From assembly GCA_052267165.1 (NCBI GenBank), contig JBKQHO010000013.1:124001-188000 (forward strand): DNA of 64,000 nucleotides, given 5' to 3'. The position numbers and the translations under genes were made by a program. How positions within the stretch are numbered: position 1 is the stretch's first letter; each line of letters opens with the position of its first letter. The notes under the pieces are model-generated. The model was given only the letters and a program-made list of their open reading frames with translations, did no database searches and was not told where the DNA came from. Below, piece after piece: positions 16,995 through 26,626 of the stretch. The DNA comes from CAWICD01 sp052267165. GTDB taxonomy: Bacteria > Vulcanimicrobiota > Vulcanimicrobiia > Vulcanimicrobiales > Vulcanimicrobiaceae.

Positions 16995-17447
16995 GTGAAC
17001 GCGCCGGGGCCGACCATCGACGATCGAATCGACAATCCGGGCGCGGAGGCTTGGCAGCTCATGTGGGAGCTGTTCAAGGCGAGCAAGCCCTACATCGAGT
17101 CGGTTGCCGCCGAGTTCGAGCTGACCCCGCAGCAGATGTACGCGCTCAAGCATCTTTCGAACGAGCGGCCGATGGCGATGAGCGATTTGGCTTCGGTGCT
17201 CGGCTGCGACGCCTCGAACGTCACCGCGATCGTCGACAAGCTTGAGGCGCGCGGCTTTGTCGAGCGCAAGAGCGCAGATTACGACCGGCGCGTCAAGGCG
17301 CTCTTGGTCACCCCGGCCGGAACGGCTCTGCAAGGGCGCATCGGCGCCCGCAGCCATCAGGCGCCGCCCGCCATCGAGCGCCTCAGCGCCGAACACCAGC
17401 GCGCCCTGCGCGACCTGTTGCGACGCGCCCTCGACACGCTGACCTAA
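16995..17447 (+). CDS. MarR family transcriptional regulator
   Basis: 150-residue winged-helix regulator. The DNA-binding core runs LTPQQMYALKHLSNERPMAM-type helix, then SDLASVLGCDASNVTAIVDK and LEARGFVERK, with the wing DYDRRVKALLVT. Flanking helices would form the dimer. MarR proteins usually respond to phenolic or oxidative signals and repress nearby genes; the divergent ECF sigma gene and the downstream truncated DUF2214 frame are candidates. GTG 16995 lies directly behind the candidate -10 box. Confidence 0.88.
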   Translation: MNAPGPTIDDRIDNPGAEAWQLMWELFKASKPYIESVAAEFELTPQQMYALKHLSNERPMAMSDLASVLGCDASNVTAIVDKLEARGFVERKSADYDRRVKALLVTPAGTALQGRIGARSHQAPPAIERLSAEHQRALRDLLRRALDTLT

Positions 17448-17449
17448 CT

Positions 17450-17746
17450 CTAGTCGCGGCGATCGCCGTCGTCGCAACGGGCTTCGCGCGTGCTTCGCTC
17501 GGCCCCAAAGGCTGGTCGTTCTACGCGAGCAATCCGTTCTTTTGGACGAAGCTCGGCCTGTTCGGAATCGTCGGCCGCATCTCGCTCGCGCCGACGCTCG
17601 CCTTCATTCGCTGGTCGCGCGCCGAAATGGCGCCCATCGCTTGGGCCGAGATCGGTCGAGCCCGCGCTTTCGTGGCCGTGGAGCTCGGTCTGCTCTTCCT
17701 GCTTCCGCTGTTCGCTTCGTTGATGAGCCGCGGCATCAAGCCGTAG
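17450..17746 (+). pseudogene. 5'-truncated DUF2214 membrane protein gene
   Basis: Right after the MarR stop, in another frame, 98 codons read as the C-terminal two thirds of a DUF2214 membrane protein: VVATGFARASLGPKGW, FYASNPFFWTKLGLFG, APTLAFIRW and a final hydrophobic helix before MSRGIKP. The family normally starts about 50 residues earlier, but the frame has no usable start codon before this point and the upstream part lies inside the MarR gene. It appears to be a deletion remnant. The last 11 bases overlap the convergent dehydratase gene. Confidence 0.6.
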
Positions 17747-18725
17747 CCGACGACAACTCGCTGCCGGCCCGCGCGAGGATCGCGGCGTACCGTTGCGCGT
17801 CGACGTTGCCGCCGCTGAGCACGATGCCGACGCGCTTGCCGCCGGCAGCAGCGAGCTTGCCGGCCAACAAGGCGGCGAGCGCGCTCGCGCCGCTCGGCTC
17901 GACGACGAGCTTGAGCCGCTCGAAAGCAAAGCGCATCGCCGCGCGGATCTCGTCGTCGCTGACCGTCAGGATGCCGGCGCACAGCCGCTTGACGATCGGA
18001 AATGTCAGCTCGCCGGGCGAGGTGGTTTGCTGGCCATCGGCGATCGTTAGCGGAACCGCGATCTCGACGCGCTCGCCGCGCGCGAACGATTGCGCGAAGT
18101 CGTCGCCGGCTTCCGGCTCGACCCCGTAGACGGCGATCCCGGGGCGCAGCGCGCTCGCCGCGAGCGCGCTGCCAGCGAGCAGACCGCCGCCGCCGGTCGG
18201 GACCAGCAGGACGTCGAGTTCGGGAACCTCTTCGAGCAGTTCGAGCGCGGCCGTTCCCTGGCCCGCGACGATCGCCGGGTCGTCGTACGGCGGGACGAGC
18301 GTGGCGCCGCGCTTGCGCGCGATCCCAGCCGCGATCTCGGCGCGATTCATCTGCGCGCGCTCGTAGAAGACGATCTCGGCCCCGTAGCCGCGCGTGGCGG
18401 CGACCTTCGACTCGGGCGCGTCGAGCGGCATCACGATCGTCGCCGGCGCACCGAGCAGACGGGCCGCGAGCGCCGTGCCTTGCGCGTGGTTGCCGCTCGA
18501 GAAGGCGACGACGCCGCGCTCGCGCTCCGGGGGCGACAATTGCGCGATGCGATTGTACGCGCCGCGAAACTTGAAGGCGCCCATCCGCTGCAAGTTCTCG
18601 CACTTCAGATACGCCCGCGTGCCGGTCAGCGCGTCGAGCGTACGCGAGGTAACGACCGGCGTGCGGTGGGCGACGCCGCGCAGACGCTCCGCGGCCGCCC
18701 GCACGTCGTCGAAGGTCACCGTCAC
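17736..18725 (-). CDS. PLP-dependent threonine dehydratase/serine racemase-like enzyme
   Basis: 329-residue fold-type II PLP enzyme. Lys52 in GAFKFRGA should bind PLP, FSSGNHAQG binds the substrate carboxylate, PTGGGGLLAG binds the cofactor phosphate, and VVEPSGASALAAL and VLSGGNVD follow. No C-terminal ACT regulatory domain is present, so it matches the short catabolic threonine dehydratases, serine racemases or threo-3-hydroxyaspartate dehydratases rather than biosynthetic IlvA. It follows prfC and a small membrane protein gene on the same strand. Confidence 0.9.
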   Translation of the reverse strand: MTVTFDDVRAAAERLRGVAHRTPVVTSRTLDALTGTRAYLKCENLQRMGAFKFRGAYNRIAQLSPPERERGVVAFSSGNHAQGTALAARLLGAPATIVMPLDAPESKVAATRGYGAEIVFYERAQMNRAEIAAGIARKRGATLVPPYDDPAIVAGQGTAALELLEEVPELDVLLVPTGGGGLLAGSALAASALRPGIAVYGVEPEAGDDFAQSFARGERVEIAVPLTIADGQQTTSPGELTFPIVKRLCAGILTVSDDEIRAAMRFAFERLKLVVEPSGASALAALLAGKLAAAGGKRVGIVLSGGNVDAQRYAAILARAGSELSSATA

Positions 18726-18732
18726 GCGCAGT

Positions 18733-19214
18733 TCACGGCTGCTTTGCCGGATGCACGTGAAACGCGGCGATCTTGCCGTCGGCGTCGAGCGTCATGTCCT
18801 CGCTCCAGGTCGCCTTGTCGAACGTCGCCGCGAACGTGTGGTAGCCTTGGGCCGGATCCGACGGCGTGGTCTCCTTGACGCCCTTGAACGCGCCGAGCGC
18901 GTTGAGATCGTTGGAAAGCCGACCGACCTTGGCGCGGTCCTCGAGTTGCGGCCGGCGCAAGGCGTTGAAGTCGCCTTCGACCGGGCGCATGTTATTTGCG
19001 ACGATCGCCTTGGTCACGTCGGCCGCGAGCCGCTCGTTGAGATCGTGATGCGGCACGACGAGCCGGAAGACGAGCGCGGTCACGACGACGACGGCAAAAA
19101 CGAAGAGTTGCTGGCGCAGCGCCGTCGGCTTGCGCGATTGCATCGGACGGCGGCCGGGCGGCAGGCCGTTGCCGGGCGTCACGTTCCCCGGCGTCACGTT
19201 CACGGGCGGGCTCG

Positions 19215-19218
<4 letters not shown>
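18733..19218 (-). CDS. Membrane-anchored protein of unknown function
   Basis: 161 residues: a proline/glycine-rich start with a duplicated NVTPGN motif, one membrane helix (LFVFAVVVVTALVFRLVV) and an extracytoplasmic part of about 110 residues ending in HVHPAKQP. No family is recognised; the size and anchored layout suggest a DUF3887-like envelope protein, which is a guess. ATG 19218 overlaps the prfC stop as ATGA, implying translational coupling, and the dehydratase gene follows seven bases after its stop. Confidence 0.65.
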
Positions 19219-20897
<1,679 letters not shown>

Positions 20898-20930
20898 GCG
20901 CCGCGGCCGCCCGGTTGCCGCAGGCCCGCC

Positions 20931-21449
20931 TCAGGGCAGGATGCGCGCGCCGGCGGCCGTGCGATAGCGGCGCAGCTCCCACCATCCACCGGCGTCGCGC
21001 AGCAGCGCCAGTTCGCGCCGGCCGGCGAGCCCGAACGGTGGACCGGCGGCCTGGAAGAGCCGCGCCCCCGCGACGTGCAAGCGTTCCTCGCCGCGAACGA
21101 GCCGCAGGTCGCCGTCGCCGACGAGCACGCTGCAGTCGCCGCTCCGAACGGTGGTGCCGCTGGGCAACGGGAGCAGCCCGGCGGGAAGGCGCGCTTGGAC
21201 GAACGCTCGCGGTCCCCGCTCGCGCGCCAGCTCCGTGAAGCACGCGGGGAACGCCGAGAGCGCCCAGGGCGCGTCGCCGATTACCGGCGCGGGCGCGCGC
21301 AGCGACGGCGCTTGATACCGAGGCGCGCTGGGTGAACCGGTCGCCTGCACTGCGGCGAGCTCGAGCGGTTTCCCGGACCGGTAGAACGCCGCGCCCACGG
21401 CGAGGGCTCCCACGACCAGGAACGTCGCGGCCAGATAATAGCGGAGCAA
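20931..21449 (-). CDS. Hypothetical protein with N-terminal membrane anchor
   Basis: 172 residues beginning YYLAATFLVVGALAVGAAF, a single membrane helix, then an alanine/proline-rich spacer and a small beta-rich domain containing two cysteines (FPACFTEL and SGDCSVL). The fold and function are not recognised. The start is TTG without a clear ribosome site, so the N-terminus is uncertain. It lies 33 bases upstream of prfC and 14 bases after the GH130-like gene, so all three may be one transcript. Confidence 0.55.
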   Translation of the reverse strand: MLRYYLAATFLVVGALAVGAAFYRSGKPLELAAVQATGSPSAPRYQAPSLRAPAPVIGDAPWALSAFPACFTELARERGPRAFVQARLPAGLLPLPSGTTVRSGDCSVLVGDGDLRLVRGEERLHVAGARLFQAAGPPFGLAGRRELALLRDAGGWWELRRYRTAAGARILP

Positions 21450-21463
21450 CGGCTAACGCCCGG

Positions 21464-22558
21464 TCAGGCGGCGCTTTCCTCCCTCTCGGCCTCGTACTCG
21501 GCTTCGCCGAGCTCGACCGAGATGCGTCCGATGCGTGAATCCGCCATGCCGTAGTAGACGTCGAAAGCGCGCGGCCCGGCGCCCGGACGCAGGTCGATGC
21601 CCGTCGGAAAGACCACGTCGTTCACCGTTCCGCGGCGCTCTTCGTCGGTCTCGGGAGCCAGGATCGGGCGTGGCGAGCGGTAGAGCACGATGTCGGGCCT
21701 CAACGCGTCGTGGATGACGATTCCTGCTCTGTAGCGCATGCCGGCAGCCCGGCCCTGGACATCATATTTCGCATCCACGCCGTGGAAGATCGAGAACCAG
21801 CCTTCCTCGGTGCGCACCGGCGGCGTGCCGGCGCCGTTCTTGATGCGGCCCCAATCGTGCGCGGGCTCGAGCACGATCGTGCTCTCAGCGACCTTGAGGA
21901 GCCCAGCCGGCGAATCCAAGACGGGCCCGAGCGGAACGTACGCGATCCGCGTGCTCTCGCGCTCGCGGGCCGGCAAGTCGAGGATGAACGGAATGGCTGC
22001 CGCGCCGTCGAGCGTCGACATGTGCAGCATCGGACGATGGTAGAGCGCCAAGCTCGGAACTCCGCTCGGCGAGAAGACGGGCTCGGGGAAGAACATGCCG
22101 TCCTTGTCGTCGGCCGAAGGCAGTCCGGGCGCCGAAAAATCGACGAGTCCCAAACGCTGCCAAGCGTAACCGTCGTGGGAGAGCGCGACGGCGATGCGCG
22201 GTCCCTCGGGACCGTACGCGGTGTACACCATCACGTAGGAGTCGAGCAAGGGCAAGAAGGTGACGCGCGGATCCTCGCAGCCGTAGCCGCCCGGCTCGTC
22301 GCGCAACTCGTACGGCGCTTCGGGCTGCAGCGCGAAGCCGACCTGGGTCAGCCGTTCGCCCGCGGCCTCGTAGATGCCGATGCGCGAGCAATTTCCGGTG
22401 GCGACCATGCGCGGATACAACAACAGCTTACCGTCGCGGCTGCGGGTGGCAGCGGGGTTGAGAATGCCCTCGGCGTCCAGCGGGCCGCCCTCGGGTTCGA
22501 GCACCACGCCCTGGCGATTGACGCGCACCTCGAGCGAGGTGATCGCGGGTCCCTCCAT
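21464..22558 (-). CDS. GH130-like glycoside phosphorylase/hydrolase
   Basis: Five-bladed propeller enzyme resembling GH130, which phosphorolyses or hydrolyses beta-mannosides. Visible blocks are GYGCEDPRVTF, KDGMFFPEPVF, LYHRPMLHM, WGRIKNGAGTPPVRTEEGW, FSIFHGVDA, VVFPTG and the closing YYGMADSRIG. The acid residue of the EDPR block is kept. 364 residues, normal length, no signal peptide, so it is intracellular. ATG 22558 has AAGGA about ten bases upstream; TTG 22567 is an alternative. The exact mannoside substrate is not readable. Confidence 0.85.
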   Translation of the reverse strand: MEGPAITSLEVRVNRQGVVLEPEGGPLDAEGILNPAATRSRDGKLLLYPRMVATGNCSRIGIYEAAGERLTQVGFALQPEAPYELRDEPGGYGCEDPRVTFLPLLDSYVMVYTAYGPEGPRIAVALSHDGYAWQRLGLVDFSAPGLPSADDKDGMFFPEPVFSPSGVPSLALYHRPMLHMSTLDGAAAIPFILDLPARERESTRIAYVPLGPVLDSPAGLLKVAESTIVLEPAHDWGRIKNGAGTPPVRTEEGWFSIFHGVDAKYDVQGRAAGMRYRAGIVIHDALRPDIVLYRSPRPILAPETDEERRGTVNDVVFPTGIDLRPGAGPRAFDVYYGMADSRIGRISVELGEAEYEAEREESAA

Positions 22559-22618
22559 CCTAGACAAATCCTTCCATCAAGCCTTTGCGACTTGACAGTG
22601 TATCGACCGTAGCCGGCG

Positions 22619-23053
22619 TCACTTGAGCACGGTCGAAGCTATGGGATCGCCTTCGGGCGTCACGACGTCGAGAACCGAACCCAAACGATAGACGGAGTTG
22701 GGCACGATCCAGAGCGTAAACGTACGATATTGCTCGGTCGGTTCGCCCCCGTCGGCGGGCGCTCGATCGAACGCGACGATGCGGACCCGCTGGGCATTGG
22801 CGCGGATCGACTCGATGACTTGCCGCCAGCCCGAATCTTGATGCGGGCCCATCAGCAAGAGGACTCCGAACTCGTGATTGAAACGCACCGGAGCCCGTAT
22901 CTTGAACTCCTCGAGGTCGTGTCGATTGCGGACGATCGTAATCTCGTTCCCGCCGGCTGCCGCGGTCGCACCCTGCGTGTACGTTCGCACCCGCACTTCG
23001 CGGCAGCCCGTGAGAAGGAGCGCCAGGGCGGCGATCGCCGCGAGCTTCTTCAT
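22619..23053 (-). CDS. Small lipoprotein of unknown function
   Basis: 144 residues with a textbook lipoprotein signal (KKLAAIAALALLLTGC). The mature protein has FNHEFGVLLLMGPHQDSGW and YRTFTLWIVPNSVYRLGS, compatible with a small beta sandwich similar to PrcB-like or protease-inhibitor-like domains, but no family is assigned. It is transcribed away from ctaA. ATG 23053 is chosen for the signal peptide; the longer upstream frame has no support. Confidence 0.7.
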   Translation of the reverse strand: MKKLAAIAALALLLTGCREVRVRTYTQGATAAAGGNEITIVRNRHDLEEFKIRAPVRFNHEFGVLLLMGPHQDSGWRQVIESIRANAQRVRIVAFDRAPADGGEPTEQYRTFTLWIVPNSVYRLGSVLDVVTPEGDPIASTVLK

Positions 23054-23172
23054 CGCCAGCCCGCTTCGCGGCGGACCAGACTTGGCCTCGCGAGTTAGGC
23101 CCCGAGAGAACGAGGCCTTGGTAGCCATCGAGCGCGAAAGGTGGAATTTGTGATACAAAACTGCTCTTGTCG

Positions 23173-23201
23173 TTGCCCCTCACGCGAACGGCTCCTAGAC
23201 T
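23173..23201 (+). promoter_or_regulatory. Candidate ctaA promoter
   Basis: TTGCCC at 23173-23178 and TAGACT at 23196-23201 are spaced by 17 bases. The expected start of transcription is about four bases before GTG 23212, so ctaA may also be translated from a nearly leaderless message. Confidence 0.35.
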
Positions 23202-23211
23202 GTAGCGTATC

Positions 23212-24150
23212 GTGAAGACGTTCCGCGGTTTGGCGGTCGCGAGCGCCGTCCTTGCTTTTGCCATCGCGATCCTGGGAAGCTGGGTGCGGATCAACGGCGC
23301 AGGCATGACCTGTCCGGATTGGCCGCTTTGCCGGGGCGCGCTGATCCCTTCTCTGGAGGGCGGGGTCGTCCTGGAGTGGACGCATCGCCTGTTCGTCTTC
23401 CTTGAGGGCTTTATCATTTTGGGCGCGATGGTCGCCGGCTGGCGCTGTCGCAAAGAGATCGCCGGCGTGAGCGCGACGCTGGGCGCGGTGGTCGCGAGCT
23501 TTGTGCTCCAAGTCGGGCTCGGCGGCGTAACCATTTTCCAGGCGAATAGCCCGATCTCGGTGATGCTGCACTGGGGCGCGGCGATGCTGCTGCTCTCGAG
23601 CCTAACGGTCTTGGCGCTGCTGGCCTTGCTGGCGCCGAGCCCGGTCTCGGCGCAGCCCGACCGCGGCGAGAGCCCGCGCGTCCCGCTTGCCTTGGGCGTC
23701 GCGGCCGCGTTCGCGTTCGTGACCATGTGCCTGGGCGCGTACGTCAGCTCGAGCAATTTCGGACTGGCCTGCTCGACCTTCCCCGGCTGCGATTCGACGC
23801 TGCTGGGAGCCGGCACGCCACAGCTCCTCCAGATGTTGCACCGCTTCGCGGCGGAGTCGTTCTTGGTCGTGGCGCTGCTCGTCAACTTCGTCGCGCTCGG
23901 CGCCTCGCTGCGCGTGCGCGCCTTCACGGTGCTCGGGACGGTACTGGTGCTGCTGCAGCTCGGGTTGGGCGTCGCAAACGTCTTCTGGCAGCTGCCCACG
24001 GCGCTGCGTGAGGCGCACGCGGCCAATGCCGTGGCCACCTTCCTGGCCTTCGTGATCGCCGCGGCGCTCGCGGCCCTCGATCCGTACGTCGGGGCCCATC
24101 GCGTTCCGCAGCGGACGCTGGGCTCGCGCTCGGTAGCCCGCAGCCTGTGA
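23212..24150 (+). CDS. ctaA: Heme A synthase CtaA (COX15 family)
   Basis: Membrane oxygenase that converts heme O to heme A for the cytochrome oxidase. 312 residues with eight predicted helices in two four-helix halves. Conserved histidines are seen in EWTHRLFVF, MLHWGAAML, QMLHRFAAES and REAHAANAV. GSWVRINGAGMTCPDWPLCRG contains the extracytoplasmic cysteine pair typical of this family. GTG 23212 start; the TGA stop overlaps the GTG of ctaB, so the two are coupled. Confidence 0.93.
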   Translation: MKTFRGLAVASAVLAFAIAILGSWVRINGAGMTCPDWPLCRGALIPSLEGGVVLEWTHRLFVFLEGFIILGAMVAGWRCRKEIAGVSATLGAVVASFVLQVGLGGVTIFQANSPISVMLHWGAAMLLLSSLTVLALLALLAPSPVSAQPDRGESPRVPLALGVAAAFAFVTMCLGAYVSSSNFGLACSTFPGCDSTLLGAGTPQLLQMLHRFAAESFLVVALLVNFVALGASLRVRAFTVLGTVLVLLQLGLGVANVFWQLPTALREAHAANAVATFLAFVIAAALAALDPYVGAHRVPQRTLGSRSVARSL

Positions 24151-25064
24151 GCTCGACGCTCTCTCGCGTCGACGGGAACGTCGCGGCGCTCTCGACGGGC
24201 TGGCGCGGCGTCCTCAACGACTACTACGAGCTGACCAAGCCGCGCATCGTTCTGCTGCTGCTGATCACCACGCTGGCCGCGATGATCATGGCCGCGCACG
24301 GCCTTCCCCCGTTCGGTCTGACCGTCATCACCTTGCTCGGCGGCGCGCTCGCCGCCGGCTCCGGCGGAGCGTTCAACTGCGTCATCGACCGCGACATCGA
24401 CCGCAAGATGACGCGCACGCTGATGCGGCCCATCGCGGCTCAACGCATTCCCCCGGAGCGTGGGATCGTCTTCGCAACCGTGCTCGGGCTGGTCTCGTTC
24501 GGGTTGCTGTACCTGCTGGTCAACCCGCTCGCAGCCTGGCTCTCGCTTGGCGGCAACGTCTATTACGTGGTCGTCTACACCCTGTGGCTCAAGCGCACGA
24601 CCACGCTGAACATCGTGATCGGGGGCGCTGCCGGTGCCGTTCCGCCTTTAGTCGGATGGGCTGCGGTCACGCACACCGTCGGCGCGCCGGCGCTGGCGCT
24701 CTTCGGGCTCATCTTCCTGTGGACGCCGCCGCACTTCTGGGCGCTCGCGCTGATGACCAATACCGACTACCACAAAGCCAACGTCCCGATGCTGCCCAAC
24801 GTCAAGGGCATCGCCCGCGCGAAGCAAGAGGTTTTCTGGTATACGGTCGTCTTGGTGGTCGCATCGTTGACCCTCTGGCCGCTCCACGTGATGGGCCTGT
24901 GGTACTTCATCCCGGCTGTCGTTTTCGGCGCGATCTTCGTTTACTACGCATGGAGGATGTTGCGGGGGCCGACGAAACCCACTGCACGCGTGGTGTTCAA
25001 ATATTCTCTTCTGTATTTGGCGCTGATGTGCGCCGCGATGGTCCTCGACCGAGTCCTCGGGTAG
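24147..25064 (+). CDS. ctaB: Protoheme IX farnesyltransferase CtaB
   Basis: Membrane prenyltransferase that makes heme O from heme B, the step before CtaA. 305 residues with nine predicted helices. The first aspartate-rich site is NCVIDRDIDRKMTRT, and the second conserved region is WTPPHFWALAL with NTDYHKANVPMLPNV. The start is a GTG overlapping the ctaA stop. An MFS exporter gene begins ten bases after its stop. Confidence 0.95.
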   Translation: MSSTLSRVDGNVAALSTGWRGVLNDYYELTKPRIVLLLLITTLAAMIMAAHGLPPFGLTVITLLGGALAAGSGGAFNCVIDRDIDRKMTRTLMRPIAAQRIPPERGIVFATVLGLVSFGLLYLLVNPLAAWLSLGGNVYYVVVYTLWLKRTTTLNIVIGGAAGAVPPLVGWAAVTHTVGAPALALFGLIFLWTPPHFWALALMTNTDYHKANVPMLPNVKGIARAKQEVFWYTVVLVVASLTLWPLHVMGLWYFIPAVVFGAIFVYYAWRMLRGPTKPTARVVFKYSLLYLALMCAAMVLDRVLG

Positions 25065-25074
25065 GGCCCCTGCG

Positions 25075-26508
25075 ATGACCGTCCACTCTCCCAAGCGCCC
25101 CCAGAAAGCGCCGGCTGAACCGGCGCGCGTGGCCGGCCACACCTTCGATCGCACGAACCTTCCGCTGCTGCTGACCTTAGGGCTCGGCGTCTTCGCGGGA
25201 GCGCTCGACCTCGGCGTGCTTTCGCCCGCGCTGCCCGCGATCGCCCGCGGCTTCTCGGTCGCGCCGCGCGACGTGGCCTGGGTTTTCACGCTGTATCTGT
25301 TTGCGAACGTCGTCGCCATTCCGGTGATGACGAAGCTGTCGGATACCTATGGGCGGCGGCCGATCTACATTCTTTGCGTATCGATCTTCCTGGCGGGCAG
25401 CATGCTCGCGATCGTCGCGCCGAGCTTCGCGGTCTTCTTGTTGGCGCGCGCGATTCAGGCCGCAGGCGCGGGCGGCATCTTCCCGGTCGCGACCGCGGCG
25501 ATCGCTGACCGCGTGCCGGTCGAGCGGCGCGGTTCCGCGCTCGGCATGCTCGGCGCGATCTGGGGACTGGCTGCCATCATCGGCCCCAACATCGGCGGCG
25601 TGTTAACGCACTTCCTATCGTGGCGCTGGATCTTCGCGGCGAACCTGCCGCTCTCGATCGCCGTCATCGTGCTCGCGCGCAAGCACGTCCCGACGACGGC
25701 GGCGCGCGTGCGCGGTCCCCTCGACGTCGCCGGAATTGCCGCGCTGGCGATCGGTTTGCTCGGCGTGATGGTCGGCTTGACGCGGCTCGATCCCAATTCG
25801 GCTGCGATCGGGGGCGGAACCGTCTTCGGCGCGCTCGGCGTTGCCGTCATCGCGTTCTCGTCGCTGGCCGCGATCGAACGACGGGCGAATACGCCGATCA
25901 TCTCGCCGCGTCTTTTCGAGACGCGCCAGCTGGTCGTCACCTATGGGCTCGAAGTTCTCATCGGCCTGCTCGAAGGCGCGCTCTTCTTCATGCCCGCCGC
26001 GCTCGTCGCCGCGGACCGCCTCAGCTATGCCGCCGCCGGCGCCATCTCGGCGATCGGCGCGATCATGTTCGTCGTCGTCATCCCCGGCGCGGGCCGCGCG
26101 CTCGATGCCTTCGGCAGCCGCACCGTGCTCAGCATCGGCGCGGTGCTGACCGCCGCTGGGCTCGCGCTGTTCGGTCTCGCGCTAAGTTCGCTGCCGCTGG
26201 CGATCTGCGGCATCGTGGTCGCGGGGACCGGCTTCGGCGCACTGCTCGGCGCGCCGACGCGCTACATCATCTCGAACGAAGTCCCCTCGACGATGCGCGC
26301 GACCGCCGTCGGCCTGCTCAGCGTCTTCCTCATCATCGGCCAAATCTTCGGCGGCTCGCTCGCGGGCGGACTCGTCGGCGCCGACATCGACAACGTCGCG
26401 GGCTATCGCATCGCCTACGAAGTCTTCGCCGCGCTCGCCGTCGCCGCCGCGCTCGGCACGCTGCTGCTCGCCTCGCAAGCCCGCGAACGCAAAAGCGCCG
26501 CAGCCTAA
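25075..26508 (+). CDS. MFS drug/metabolite exporter (DHA2-like, 14 helices)
   Basis: Proton-driven efflux carrier of the major facilitator superfamily, 477 residues with 13-14 hydrophobic helices. Motif A appears as KLSDTYGRRPIYI, motif C-like glycine-rich helix as GLAAIIGPNIGGVL, and the QAAGAGGIFPVATA block is typical of EmrB/QacA-type pumps. The substrate is unknown. It follows ctaB by ten bases and may share its transcript, which would be functionally odd. Confidence 0.88.
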   Translation: MTVHSPKRPQKAPAEPARVAGHTFDRTNLPLLLTLGLGVFAGALDLGVLSPALPAIARGFSVAPRDVAWVFTLYLFANVVAIPVMTKLSDTYGRRPIYILCVSIFLAGSMLAIVAPSFAVFLLARAIQAAGAGGIFPVATAAIADRVPVERRGSALGMLGAIWGLAAIIGPNIGGVLTHFLSWRWIFAANLPLSIAVIVLARKHVPTTAARVRGPLDVAGIAALAIGLLGVMVGLTRLDPNSAAIGGGTVFGALGVAVIAFSSLAAIERRANTPIISPRLFETRQLVVTYGLEVLIGLLEGALFFMPAALVAADRLSYAAAGAISAIGAIMFVVVIPGAGRALDAFGSRTVLSIGAVLTAAGLALFGLALSSLPLAICGIVVAGTGFGALLGAPTRYIISNEVPSTMRATAVGLLSVFLIIGQIFGGSLAGGLVGADIDNVAGYRIAYEVFAALAVAAALGTLLLASQARERKSAAA

Positions 26509-26515
26509 AATAGCG

Positions 26516-26531
26516 GCCGTCCGCAGACGGC
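26516..26531 (+). terminator. Short hairpin after the MFS gene
   Basis: GCCGTC and GACGGC form a 6-bp stem with a CGCA loop seven bases after the MFS stop codon. No T-run follows, so termination is uncertain. Confidence 0.3.
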
Positions 26532-26626
26532 GCTCTCAATGCGGCGTCGGCGACGGCATGCCACAGCGTCTCCATCTTGCCTTCTCGAAGCAAACCCGTA
26601 AACGAGGCATAGCGCCTGCGGGCGGC

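Noticed and set aside
22560..24443. 627-codon open frame on the minus strand
   Set aside because: It is antisense to ctaA and rich in Arg, Ala and Thr with no domain; ctaA has clear motifs. A GC-rich shadow.
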